From positions 4,610,501 to 4,674,500 of the forward strand of contig NZ_CP020700.1 in NCBI RefSeq assembly GCF_003932715.1: a stretch of 64,000 nucleotides of DNA, read 5' to 3'. The translations under genes were made by a program, and so were the position numbers. The DNA comes from Streptomyces tsukubensis (GTDB taxonomy: Bacteria; Actinomycetota; Actinomycetes; Streptomycetales; Streptomycetaceae). The stretch's first letter is position 1; every line of letters starts with the position of its first letter. This document shows, one piece after another, positions 17,779 through 26,020 of this stretch. Under the pieces are notes generated by a model. It was given only the letters and a program-made list of their open reading frames with translations. It did not search any database and was not told the DNA's origin.

Positions 17779-20067
17779 TCAGAACCGTGCCGGGTCCGAC
17801 GACGCCATCGCGTAGACCGAACCGTCCGGAGCCGTACCGAACACCCGGTCTCCGGCCGCGACCGGGGCGGGCAGGAAGGACGTGTAGGTACGGGCTCCGC
17901 CGTCCATCCGGGGGTCGGTCTGGCCGAGGAGCCTGCCGCGGTCCGCGTGCACCGCGAGCAGCCGGCCGTCCCCGGCGCCGACGAAGACCGCGGGCCCGCC
18001 GGTGACCGGCCGTGACAGATGCGTCGCCCCGGTCTCCAGCCGCCACGACTGCGCCGCCGCCGGTCCGCCGGCCCGCCCGAGCCGTACGGCTACCAGGGAT
18101 CCGCCCGCCCCGCTGAGGTACACCGCTCCGCCGGAGACCACGGCCTGTGCCTGCGGAACCGGCGCGTCCAGTGCGATGCGCTCCACCGCGCGCCCGCGCG
18201 CGCCGTCCCCGGGAGTGAGCCGGACGACCGCGTCCGTGCTTCCGCTCGCGTCGGTGGTGATCAGGAGGAGCGCGCCGGACGCGTATCCCGCGGGCCGCAG
18301 GGTGCCTTCCAGCCGGTGCTGCCGCAGCAGCAGGCCGGTGTCCGGGTCGACCGCGCGGACGGTGGTGCCCGCCCCGCTGGTCTCCGGTGCCACGGCGTAG
18401 ACGGTACGCCCGCCGTCGACCCACTCGGCGACGCCGCCCGAACCGTGCCGGGCCTGCCACCGCTCACGGCCGGTCCTGGCGTCCAGGGCCCGTACCCGCC
18501 CGTCGTTCCGGACCAGCAGCACCAGATCGCCGACATGGCGCACGGCCTCGTAGGGCCGGACCGGAGTCGACCAGCGCGGGGTGCCCGTCGCCGGGTCGAG
18601 CGCTTCGGCCGGTCCGCCGCCGGGGGGCCGGACATGGACCAGGCCGCCCGCGAAGACCGGGGCGCGCGGTCCGATGTCCGCCGGGGCGCCCTTGCCCGCG
18701 GGCCGGGACCACACCGTGCGGCCGGTTGCCGGGTCGAGCCGGGCGGCCCGCACCCCGGGCGCGGCACAGAAGAGCGCCGCCGCATCGGGCGCGAGCGTGC
18801 ACGCCGGGGTACGTTCCTCGCCGCGCGCCTCCCCGAGCCGGACGCTCCACTTCTCCGGAGCACCGGCAGCGGCGTCCGACCGTGCCGCGGCCGTACCGGA
18901 CCGGGCAGCGGAACCGGAACCCGATCCCGATCCGGAATCCGGTCCGGAACCGTCCCCGGCGGTCCGGGCCACCACGGCACCGCCCGCCACGAGCACGACG
19001 AGCGCGGCCGCCGCGACGGCCCACCGCCGCCGCTTCCGCTTCGGACCGGCGGCCCCACCCCCGGACGGCGGCTCCGAAGGACCGCCCGCCCCCGCTCCCA
19101 CCTCAGGAAACACCGAACCTGTACCCGTACCCGACCCGGAACCGGCCTCCCCGTCCGCGAACAGCGGCCCCGGCACGCTCTCCCGCGGATCCGGCGACCT
19201 CGGCACCGGCACATAAGCCTGGGTGTCGTACGACGCCGAAGGCGATGCCTCCCGCAACGCCACCATCAGCTCGTACGGCGTCGGCCGCGCCGCCGGATCC
19301 TTCGCCAGACAGCGCCGGATCAGCGGTACGAGACCCGACGGCACCCCCGCCAGATCGGGCTCGTCGTGCACGACCTGGTAGGCGACGATGTACGGGCTGT
19401 CGGAGTCGAAGGGCCCCCGCCCGGTCATCGCGTGGACCAGCACCGCGCCCATCGCGAACACATCGGCGGCCGGCCCGACCTCCCGGGGCCGCTGGAACTG
19501 CTCGGGCGCCATGAACGGCGGCGTACCGATCAGCTTCCCCGTCTCGGTCCGCAGATCGCTGTCCACGGGCCGGGAGATCCCGAAGTCGATGACCTTCGGC
19601 CCGTCCGGCGCGAGCAGCACGTTGCTGGGCTTCAGATCGCGGTGGACCACCCCCACCCGGTGGATGTCGCGCAGCGCCTCGGCCAGCCCGGCACCCGCCC
19701 TACGGGCCTCCTCGGGATCCATCGGACCGTTCCGCTTGACCCGTTCGGAAAGGGTGGGACCGTCGATGAAGAGGGTCGCCATCCAGGGCCGTCCGGCCTC
19801 CGGGTCGGCATCGACGACCGGGGCGGTAAAGGCCCCGCTGACCCGTCTGGCCGCCGCGACCTCCTGCCGGAAACGCGCCCTGAACTCGGGGTCCGTGGCG
19901 TGCTCGGCATGAATGACCTTGACCGCGAGCCGCAGCCCCGACGCGGAGGTCGCCAGATGGACCACGCCCATGCCGCCGGTCCCGAGAGAGGCTTCGAGCC
20001 GGTACTGGCCTGCGTATTCCGGTTGTCCTGATTCCGACGCCTGACCAGTGCTGCGCAGCGGTGGCAT
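17779..20067 (-). CDS. Receptor Ser/Thr protein kinase with PQQ-type beta-propeller
   Basis: 762-residue membrane kinase. The Hanks-type domain (about 20-285) has the Gly loop LGTGGMGVVH, the catalytic Lys in LAVKVIH, the catalytic loop HRDLKPSN, the DFG motif (VIDFGIS) and APEQ. A long Ser/Gly/Pro linker precedes one membrane helix (WAVAAAALVVLVAGGAVV, ~345-362). The extracellular part (~400-762) consists of PQQ-like beta-propeller blades (for example LDPATGRTVW, LDPATGTPRW, LDARTGRERW), which suggests binding of a cell-wall or extracellular ligand. ATG at 20067 preferred to GTG at 20073. Ligand and targets unknown. Confidence 0.93.
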   Translation of the reverse strand: MPPLRSTGQASESGQPEYAGQYRLEASLGTGGMGVVHLATSASGLRLAVKVIHAEHATDPEFRARFRQEVAAARRVSGAFTAPVVDADPEAGRPWMATLFIDGPTLSERVKRNGPMDPEEARRAGAGLAEALRDIHRVGVVHRDLKPSNVLLAPDGPKVIDFGISRPVDSDLRTETGKLIGTPPFMAPEQFQRPREVGPAADVFAMGAVLVHAMTGRGPFDSDSPYIVAYQVVHDEPDLAGVPSGLVPLIRRCLAKDPAARPTPYELMVALREASPSASYDTQAYVPVPRSPDPRESVPGPLFADGEAGSGSGTGTGSVFPEVGAGAGGPSEPPSGGGAAGPKRKRRRWAVAAAALVVLVAGGAVVARTAGDGSGPDSGSGSGSGSAARSGTAAARSDAAAGAPEKWSVRLGEARGEERTPACTLAPDAAALFCAAPGVRAARLDPATGRTVWSRPAGKGAPADIGPRAPVFAGGLVHVRPPGGGPAEALDPATGTPRWSTPVRPYEAVRHVGDLVLLVRNDGRVRALDARTGRERWQARHGSGGVAEWVDGGRTVYAVAPETSGAGTTVRAVDPDTGLLLRQHRLEGTLRPAGYASGALLLITTDASGSTDAVVRLTPGDGARGRAVERIALDAPVPQAQAVVSGGAVYLSGAGGSLVAVRLGRAGGPAAAQSWRLETGATHLSRPVTGGPAVFVGAGDGRLLAVHADRGRLLGQTDPRMDGGARTYTSFLPAPVAAGDRVFGTAPDGSVYAMASSDPARF

Positions 20068-20204
20068 CCCCACCCCCGATGGTCGATCGTGCGCACCCGC
20101 GAACTTCGGAGCCTAGTCGATGGTGAGTACGACACCGCAGTGGTTGGGCGCCGGGGCGGGGCGTACCGTACCCGTACGCAGATACACCAACGGGGGAGAT
20201 TTCC

Positions 20205-20549
20205 ATGGCAATCGACGAAGCCCGTCCGGAAACCGACGTTCCGCTCGCCGGTCCGGCCGCCCTCGCCGAGGCAGGGGCGGCGGCCTCCGACGTCACGGCA
20301 TCGGTCCGCTACTACCCGGTCGCCCCGGGCGTCGCGCTCCACGTCCGGACGGGCCCCGGCACCCAGTACGACATCATCCGCACCCTGCCCGTCGGCTCCC
20401 GGGTGCCGATCTTCTGCCAGAAGCCGGGGCAGGCCGTGAAGGGCCCGTACGGCACGTCGAGGATCTGGGACAACATCGGCAACGGCGAGTTCGTCTCGGA
20501 CGCCTACATCCGGACCGGCAGCGACGGCTACGTCGCCATCCGCTGCTGA
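20205..20549 (+). CDS. Small SH3b-domain protein
   Basis: 114 residues with a bacterial SH3 domain at about 45-112 (GVALHVRTGPGTQYDIIRTL ... VSDAYIRTGSDG). SH3b domains usually bind cell-wall peptides and are exported, yet no signal peptide or membrane helix is visible; the N-terminal 40 residues are acidic/Ala-rich (MAIDEARPETDVPLAGPAAL). GGGGGAG lies 8 nt upstream of the ATG. It is divergent from the receptor kinase gene, with 137 nt between starts. Function unknown. Confidence 0.78.
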   Translation: MAIDEARPETDVPLAGPAALAEAGAAASDVTASVRYYPVAPGVALHVRTGPGTQYDIIRTLPVGSRVPIFCQKPGQAVKGPYGTSRIWDNIGNGEFVSDAYIRTGSDGYVAIRC

Positions 20550-20604
20550 CACCCGCCGTCCGGCCCCCGGACCCCCGGCCCGTGGGGGACGGCCGCCCGC
20601 GGGG

Positions 20605-20610
20605 GATAAT
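20605..20610 (+). promoter_or_regulatory. -10 element for a leaderless gene
   Basis: GATAAT ends 7 nt before the GTG at 20618, so transcription would start at or next to the start codon. No clear -35. Confidence 0.45.
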
Positions 20611-20617
20611 CGGGCTC

Positions 20618-21160
20618 GTGAGCGAGCAGCAGAAGACCACCGATGACGGGGCGACCCCGAGCGGTCCGCAGCCCGAGCCCATCCGTTTCTTCGGTACGAC
20701 GTGGGTCGACCACGACGGCGGGTACGGGCTGCGCCGTGCGGGCGTGGCCGTGGGCGCGGCCGCCGCGGCGGCCGTCGGCGCCCTCGCCCTGCGCCTGGGC
20801 TACCAGGGACTGACCATCGCCGATGTCGGGGGCATTCTGAACGCCCTCGTCATCGTCATGTTCGCGGTGTGCAGCGCGATCGCGTTCCGCAAGACCTGGG
20901 AGGGCTTCACGCGCCGCCCGTCGGGTGCCGTCGGCCCGGACGCACTGCGCAGCGTGCGGACGGTCGGCTTCGTCGGCGTGCTGCTCGCCTGGTGCTTCCG
21001 GGCCCTGAAGGAGGCACCGGGGGAGGGCCTGTACCGCCGGGAGTACGAGACGGCCCGCGCCCAGTACGACAAACGCCGCCGCACCCGCACGGGCAACCCG
21101 GCCGCCCGCGGCACCACCGAGTCCCCGGGCAGGTCCGCCCGCCCGAAGCGCAAGCGCTGA
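20618..21160 (+). CDS. Conserved membrane protein, unknown function
   Basis: 180 residues with two or three hydrophobic segments: RAGVAVGAAAAAAVGALAL (~35-53), DVGGILNALVIVMFAVCSAI (~66-85) and TVGFVGVLLAWCF (~115-127). The N-terminal part EPIRFFGTTWVDHDGGYGLR is strongly conserved in Streptomyces homologues as I recall them. The C-terminus is Arg/Lys-rich (cytoplasmic). The GTG at 20618 is selected by the conserved VSEQQKTTDDG beginning and the -10 box just upstream. No enzymatic motif is visible. Confidence 0.82.
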   Translation: MSEQQKTTDDGATPSGPQPEPIRFFGTTWVDHDGGYGLRRAGVAVGAAAAAAVGALALRLGYQGLTIADVGGILNALVIVMFAVCSAIAFRKTWEGFTRRPSGAVGPDALRSVRTVGFVGVLLAWCFRALKEAPGEGLYRREYETARAQYDKRRRTRTGNPAARGTTESPGRSARPKRKR

Positions 21161-21234
21161 ACGCCCGGCCCGCACGGGCCGGACGCTGCACGAGCGGGGC
21201 GTAGAACCCCCGCTTCCCGGCCAGGATCCTCACC

Positions 21235-22095
21235 ATGACGAACTCCCCGCCACAGCAGCCCCATCCACCCCGGCAAGCACCGCCGGACCAGGCTCCCGGC
21301 CCGGTCCCGCCCGCCGGAACGCTCGCCGGTTCGCCGCGCGCCCGCTCCTTCGACGCCGCGGCCGCCCAGTACGCCGCGGCCCGCCCCACCTATCCGCCCG
21401 CGCTCTTCGACGCGGTCGAGGAGATCACCGGCCGGCCGCTGCGCGGGGCGCGCGTCGTCGACGTCGGCGCGGGCACCGGGATCGCCAGCGGGCTGCTGGC
21501 CGGGCGCGGTGCCCGGGTCACGGCCGTGGAACCGGGCGCGGGCATGGCGCGGGAGTTCCACCGGGCGCTCCCGGAGATTCCGCTGGTACGGGGTGTGGGC
21601 GACGCCCTTCCACTGGCCGGCGGCTGGGCGGACCTGATCACCTACGCACAGTCGTGGCACTGGACGGACCCCGCACGCTCCCTCCCCGAAGCCGTCCGGG
21701 TCCTGCGGCCCGGCGGCTCCCTGGCGCTGTGGTGGAACGCCGCCGACTACTCCGTGCCCTGGCTCGCCGCCCAGGGAGCCCGCTTCCGGCAGTGGATCCC
21801 CGAGTGGACGAACGGCTCACCGGGAGCCGCCCGCGAACTGCCCGCGGCCTTCCCCGCAGTGCACCGCACCCTCCGCTGGACCCGTTCCGTACCGCTCACC
21901 ACCCATCTCGACAACATCGGCAGCCACTCCCTGCTGCTGACCCTCGGCCGGGACCGGGCCGCCGAACTGCTGGACCGGGAGCGGACGGAACTGCTGAAGG
22001 TCTTCCCCGGCGGAACGGTCCCCGAGGCGTACACGGTCGAACTGACGGTCACCACCACCGAAGCCGCCCAGCGGCACCGCATCCGGAATCCGTAG
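21235..22095 (+). CDS. Class I SAM-dependent methyltransferase
   Basis: 286 residues. The SAM-binding motif I is VVDVGAGTGIASGLLAGRGA (~77-96), with motif II acidic residue in VTAVEPGAGM and the post-motif segment YAQSWHWTDP typical of UbiE/Methyltransf_11 enzymes. The N-terminal 35 residues are Pro/Gln-rich and probably disordered. Substrate unknown; small molecule O-, N- or C-methylation is possible. It lies 33 nt upstream of the ECF41 sigma gene on the same strand and may be co-transcribed with it. Confidence 0.88.
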   Translation: MTNSPPQQPHPPRQAPPDQAPGPVPPAGTLAGSPRARSFDAAAAQYAAARPTYPPALFDAVEEITGRPLRGARVVDVGAGTGIASGLLAGRGARVTAVEPGAGMAREFHRALPEIPLVRGVGDALPLAGGWADLITYAQSWHWTDPARSLPEAVRVLRPGGSLALWWNAADYSVPWLAAQGARFRQWIPEWTNGSPGAARELPAAFPAVHRTLRWTRSVPLTTHLDNIGSHSLLLTLGRDRAAELLDRERTELLKVFPGGTVPEAYTVELTVTTTEAAQRHRIRNP

Positions 22096-22128
22096 CCCGA
22101 AAACCCACGCAACCTGAGGACCGGGGAC

Positions 22129-23046
22129 ATGGCCGAGCTGTCCGAGTTCGAGAAGCACCGCCGCCGACTGTGGGCCATCGCCTACCGCATCACCGGCTCC
22201 GTCTCGGACGCCGACGACGCCGTACAGGAGACCTGGCTGCGCTGGCAGAAACTGCCGGACGGCACGGCGGACTCCCCGGGCGCCTTTCTGACCACCGTGG
22301 TCAGCCGGATCTGCTACGACCAGCTCACCTCGGCCCGCGCCCGGCGCGAGACGTACATCGGAACGTGGCTCCCCGAGCCGCTGGTCACCGTCACCGAAGG
22401 CGGGCCCGAGGAGCGGGCGACGCTCGACGAGTCCGTGGGCACCGCCCTGCTCACCGTCATGGAACGGCTCAGCCCGCCCGAACGGACCGCGCTCGTCCTC
22501 CACGACGTCTTCGCCGTACCGTTCGCCGAGATCGCGGACGTGGTGGGCCGCAGCCCCGACTCCGTACGGCAACTGGCCTCCCGGGCCCGCCGCCGGGTCC
22601 GCGACGAGGAGCCCCGCCGCTCGGTCGACCGCGCCGAGCACCGCCGTACCGTCGAGGCCTTCCTCGCCGCCGTCACCGGCGGCGAACTGGAACAGCTTCT
22701 GGAGATCCTCGACCCCGAGGTGGTCTGGCGCTCCGACGGCGGCGGCAAGGTCATGGCGGCCAGGATCCCGGTCGTGGGCCGCGAGAAGGTCGCCCACTTC
22801 CTCGGCAAGGTGCTGCGCAGGTTCGTCCCCGGCCGCTCCTGGATCGCGGTCCGCGATATCAACGGAGCCCCGGGGCTGGTCGCCGCCGATCCGGTCGGAG
22901 ACTGGGCCGCCGTGTACTCGTTCACGGTCCGCGACGGCCGCATCGCCCGTATCGACTGCATCATCAACCCCGACAAACTCGCCCACCTCGACTTCGCCGC
23001 CCTGCGCGGCGTGCCGCCCGCCGGAGGTGCCGGCGGCCCGGAGTGA
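22129..23046 (+). CDS. ECF41-family sigma factor with SnoaL-like C-terminal domain (SigJ-like)
   Basis: 305-residue sigma factor. Region 2 is at LWAIAYRITGSVSDADDAVQ, region 4 at LSPPERTALVLHDVFAVPFA. The C-terminal ~110 residues form a SnoaL/NTF2-like domain that in this family both supports and restrains activity. The three ECF41 signatures are all present: WLPEP (~80) between regions 2 and 4, DGGGKV (~202-207), and NPDKL at the C-terminus. ECF41 factors lack a separate anti-sigma gene and usually control a neighbouring oxidoreductase/decarboxylase/epimerase, exactly as found here. Confidence 0.95.
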   Translation: MAELSEFEKHRRRLWAIAYRITGSVSDADDAVQETWLRWQKLPDGTADSPGAFLTTVVSRICYDQLTSARARRETYIGTWLPEPLVTVTEGGPEERATLDESVGTALLTVMERLSPPERTALVLHDVFAVPFAEIADVVGRSPDSVRQLASRARRRVRDEEPRRSVDRAEHRRTVEAFLAAVTGGELEQLLEILDPEVVWRSDGGGKVMAARIPVVGREKVAHFLGKVLRRFVPGRSWIAVRDINGAPGLVAADPVGDWAAVYSFTVRDGRIARIDCIINPDKLAHLDFAALRGVPPAGGAGGPE

Positions 23047-23075
23047 CACCGGCGGCGGAGAAAAATGCGCCGTCC

Positions 23076-23102
23076 TGTCACATCGGCCTCCGCCGTGTCG
23101 TC
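23076..23102 (+). promoter_or_regulatory. ECF41-type promoter upstream of the oxidoreductase
   Basis: TGTCACA (23076-23082) and CGTC (23099-23102) with exactly 16 nt between them, which matches the published ECF41 target promoter pattern. The ATG at 23111 lies 8 nt after the -10, so the mRNA would be almost leaderless. Confidence 0.85.
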
Positions 23103-23110
23103 ACCCGGGT

Positions 23111-24253
23111 ATGACGACGACACAGCAGCAGCGCAGCTCTCTCGAAAAGCCGCAGGTGACGGTTCTGGGGGCCGGGTACGGGGGGCTGCTCGCCGCACTG
23201 CGGCTCGCCCCGCACGCCCGGGTCACCCTGGTCGACCCCGCCGACCGCTTCACCGAGCGGGTCCGCCTCCATGAGCGCGCCGCGGCCCGTACCGATATCA
23301 GCCACCCCCTGGCCGGGCTGCTGCGCGGTACCGGGGTCCGGCACGTGGCGGCCCGGGCCGCGGCCCTGGACCCGGCGGCACGGACGGTCACCACCGACGA
23401 CGGGCAGGTGCTTCCCTACGACCGCCTGGTCTACGCCCTCGGCAGCCGTACGGGCACCCCGGCTGCCGCCGAAGCCGCAGTCGAATCGCAGGGCCGTCTC
23501 CACACCGCCGAGTCGGCCGCGGCCCTGCGCGACCGGATGCGCGGAGCCCCGGGGTCGGTCGCCGTCGTCGGAGGCGGGCTCACCGGTATCGAGATGGCCG
23601 CCGAACTGGCCGAGACCTACCCCGACCGGTCCATACGCCTCCTCTCCTCGGGGCCCGTCGCCGCCGGGCACTCCGCCCGCAGCCGCGACCACATCCGCAC
23701 GGTCCTCTCGGGTCTCGGCGTCCGGATCGAAGAGGGCATCGACGTCCCCGGCCCCGAGGCGGTGGACGCCGACACCGTCGTCTGGTCGGCGTCGATGGTC
23801 CCCAACACCGGCCTGGCCTCCGCCGCCGGACTGACGCTCGACCCCGCGACCGGCCGGATCGCCGTCGACGAGACCCTCCGCTCCGTCAGCCACCCCGAGA
23901 TCTACGCCGCCGGGGACGCCGCCGCAGCCCACAACGCGACCGCGGGCGCCCTGCGCATGGGCTGCGCGACAGCCCTCCCCACCGGCTCGCGCGCGGCCTC
24001 TTCGATCATCTCCGGGATCCGGGGCGAACAGCCCGCACCACTGAAGTTCGCCTATGTCGTCCAGTGCGTGAGCCTCGGCCGCCGGGACGGGGTGGTCCAG
24101 TTCGTCAGAGGGGACGACTCCCCGCGCTCCCGTTCCCTCACCGGCCGCACGGCGGCCCGCTTCAAGGAGCAGATCGTGCTCTCGACGATCCGCACGTTCC
24201 GGCTGGCCCGCCGCACCCCCGGCCTGATCCCCGCCGTCCCCGGTATGAGCTGA
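23111..24253 (+). CDS. FAD-dependent NAD(P)H oxidoreductase (NDH-2-like), ECF41 target
   Basis: 380-residue pyridine nucleotide-disulphide oxidoreductase family protein resembling type II NADH dehydrogenase. The FAD dinucleotide fold is at VTVLGAGYGGLLAALRL (~19-35), the NAD(P) fold at VAVVGGGLTGIEMAAELAE (~150-168), and the second FAD contact at IYAAGDAAAA (~268). No redox-active CXXC pair is seen, fitting an NDH-2 rather than a disulphide reductase. Start ATG 23111 is set by the ECF41 promoter. It forms the sigma-factor/target pair with the upstream gene. The physiological electron acceptor is unknown. Confidence 0.9.
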   Translation: MTTTQQQRSSLEKPQVTVLGAGYGGLLAALRLAPHARVTLVDPADRFTERVRLHERAAARTDISHPLAGLLRGTGVRHVAARAAALDPAARTVTTDDGQVLPYDRLVYALGSRTGTPAAAEAAVESQGRLHTAESAAALRDRMRGAPGSVAVVGGGLTGIEMAAELAETYPDRSIRLLSSGPVAAGHSARSRDHIRTVLSGLGVRIEEGIDVPGPEAVDADTVVWSASMVPNTGLASAAGLTLDPATGRIAVDETLRSVSHPEIYAAGDAAAAHNATAGALRMGCATALPTGSRAASSIISGIRGEQPAPLKFAYVVQCVSLGRRDGVVQFVRGDDSPRSRSLTGRTAARFKEQIVLSTIRTFRLARRTPGLIPAVPGMS

Positions 24254-24291
24254 CCCCCCGGACGCTTGACGGCCGGCACCCCCAGGAGCAG

Positions 24292-24311
24292 TATTCATCG
24301 CATGATGAATA
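24292..24311. promoter_or_regulatory. Perfect palindrome over the ABC-transporter start codon
   Basis: TATTCATC-GCAT-GATGAATA: 8-bp perfect arms around a 4-nt centre that includes the ATG at 24302. AT-rich in a very GC-rich setting, which suggests a repressor operator (TetR/MarR/PadR-like); no regulator gene is adjacent. Confidence 0.7.
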
Positions 24312-25207
24312 AATCCGGGGGTGCCTTCGTCGATGCCTCGGGCATCGCCGTACTCGCACGCGGCCTCACCGTCGCCCGCGGCGACCGCACCGTCCTCCAC
24401 TCACTCGACTTCACCGTCCCGCCCGGCCGCATCACCGGTCTCCTGGGCCCCTCCGGCTGCGGCAAATCCACCCTGATGCGTACGCTCGTCGGCGCCCAGG
24501 CCCGGGTCACCGGCACTCTCGACGTCCTCGGCCGGCCTGCGGGAAGCGCGGCCCTCCGCTCCCGCATCGGCTACGTCACCCAGGCCCCCTCCGTCTACGA
24601 CGACCTCACCGTCCGCCGGAACCTGGAGTACTTCGCCGCCGTCCTCCGGCCCGGCCGCCGGCACCGCGCCGGCCGCCGGGCCGATGTCACCCGCGCCATT
24701 GCCGACGTCGACCTCACCTCGCACACCGACACCCTCGCCGGACGCCTCTCCGGCGGCCAGCGCAGCCGGGTCTCCCTGGCCGTCGCCCTGCTCGGCACCC
24801 CCGAGCTGCTCGTCCTCGACGAACCCACCGTCGGCCTCGACCCCGTACTCCGCCGCGACCTCTGGACCCTCTTCCACCGCCTCGCCGCCGAACGCGGCAC
24901 CACGATCCTCGTCTCCTCCCATGTCATGGACGAGGCCGAACGCTGCCACCGCCTCCTCCTGATGCGCGACGGCCGGATCCTCGCCGAGGACACCCCCGAC
25001 GGCCTCCGCGAACGCACCCGCACCCCCTCCGTCGAAGCGGCCTTCCTCCACCTCGTCGACGAGGCCGCCGCCCGCCCCCGGCCGGTATCCACAGCCGTAC
25101 CCGGCCACCCGCGGACACCGCAGCAGCACCACAGCCGTCACCGCATCAACGGCAACACCGGCAGCACCGGCATCAACGGCAGCACCGACCAGGAGGCCAC
25201 CCGATGA
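24302..25207 (+). CDS. ABC transporter ATP-binding protein (drug/lipid exporter type)
   Basis: 301 residues. Walker A is GPSGCGKST (~54-62), the Q-loop GYVTQAPSVYDD, signature LSGGQRSR (~147) and Walker B LLVLDEPTVGLDP followed by the switch His in LVSSHVMDEAE. The C-terminal 45 residues are Gly/Asn/Thr-rich (NGNTGSTGINGSTD). Two adjacent ATG codons (24302, 24305) are possible, with AGGAG ~15 nt upstream. The stop overlaps the permease ATG (ATGA), so the two subunits are coupled. The family members export antibiotics or lipids; the substrate here is unknown. Confidence 0.93.
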   Translation: MMNKSGGAFVDASGIAVLARGLTVARGDRTVLHSLDFTVPPGRITGLLGPSGCGKSTLMRTLVGAQARVTGTLDVLGRPAGSAALRSRIGYVTQAPSVYDDLTVRRNLEYFAAVLRPGRRHRAGRRADVTRAIADVDLTSHTDTLAGRLSGGQRSRVSLAVALLGTPELLVLDEPTVGLDPVLRRDLWTLFHRLAAERGTTILVSSHVMDEAERCHRLLLMRDGRILAEDTPDGLRERTRTPSVEAAFLHLVDEAAARPRPVSTAVPGHPRTPQQHHSRHRINGNTGSTGINGSTDQEATR

Positions 25208-25941
25208 GCACCGCCCGCACCCTGGCCACCGCCGCCCGCGTCCTGCGCCAACTGGCCCACGACCGCCGCTCCATCGCCCTGATGCTGCTCGTCCCCTGCG
25301 TGATGCTCCTGCTGCTCCGCTACGTCTTCGACGGCAGCCCCGACACCTTCGACTCCATCGGCGCCTCCCTCCTGGGCATCTTCCCCCTGATCACGATGTT
25401 CCTGGTGACCTCCATCGCCACCCTCCGCGAACGCACCTCCGGCACCCTCGAACGCCTCCTGGCCATGCCCCTGGCCAAAACCGACCTCATCGCCGGCTAC
25501 GCCCTCGCCTTCGGCCTGGTCGCCGTCGTCCAGTCGCTCCTCGCCACCGGCCTCGCCCTCTGGGGCCTCGGCCTCGACATCACCGGCTCCGCCCGGCTCC
25601 TCCTGGTGGTCGCCGTTCTCGACGCCCTCCTCGGCACCGCACTCGGACTCTTCGTCTCCGCCTTCGCCACCTCCGAATTCCAGGCCGTCCAGTTCATGCC
25701 GGCCGTGATCTTTCCCCAGCTGCTGCTCTGCGGACTCTTCGCCCCACGCGCCTCCATGCAGCCCGTCCTCGAAGCGGTCTCCAACGCCCTGCCCATGTCG
25801 TACGCCGTCGACGCCATGCGCGAGGTCCAGCAGCACACCGACACCACCGAAGCCTTCGTCGCCGACACCCTGGTCGTCGCGGGCTGCGCCCTCCTCGTCC
25901 TCGCCCTCGGCGCGGCCACCCTGCGCCGCCGCACCCCCTGA
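25204..25941 (+). CDS. ABC-2 type transporter permease
   Basis: 245-residue membrane subunit pairing with the upstream ATPase. About six hydrophobic segments are visible: SIALMLLVPCVMLLLLRYVF, LGIFPLITMFLVTSIATL, LIAGYALAFGLVAVVQSLLA, LLLVVAVLDALLGTALGLFV, MPAVIFPQLLLCGLF and LVVAGCALLVLALGAATL. The coupling segment RERTSGTLERLLAMP is the typical ABC-2 motif contacting the ATPase. Length and topology fit DrrB-like exporters. Starts at the ATGA overlap. Confidence 0.93.
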   Translation: MSTARTLATAARVLRQLAHDRRSIALMLLVPCVMLLLLRYVFDGSPDTFDSIGASLLGIFPLITMFLVTSIATLRERTSGTLERLLAMPLAKTDLIAGYALAFGLVAVVQSLLATGLALWGLGLDITGSARLLLVVAVLDALLGTALGLFVSAFATSEFQAVQFMPAVIFPQLLLCGLFAPRASMQPVLEAVSNALPMSYAVDAMREVQQHTDTTEAFVADTLVVAGCALLVLALGAATLRRRTP

Positions 25942-26020
25942 GCCCCGGTCACGGACTCACCGCCCGTCCACCGGTGCAAGGATGGGGCCAGAACCCCCCA
26001 GCGGCGAGGTGAACAGAGCC

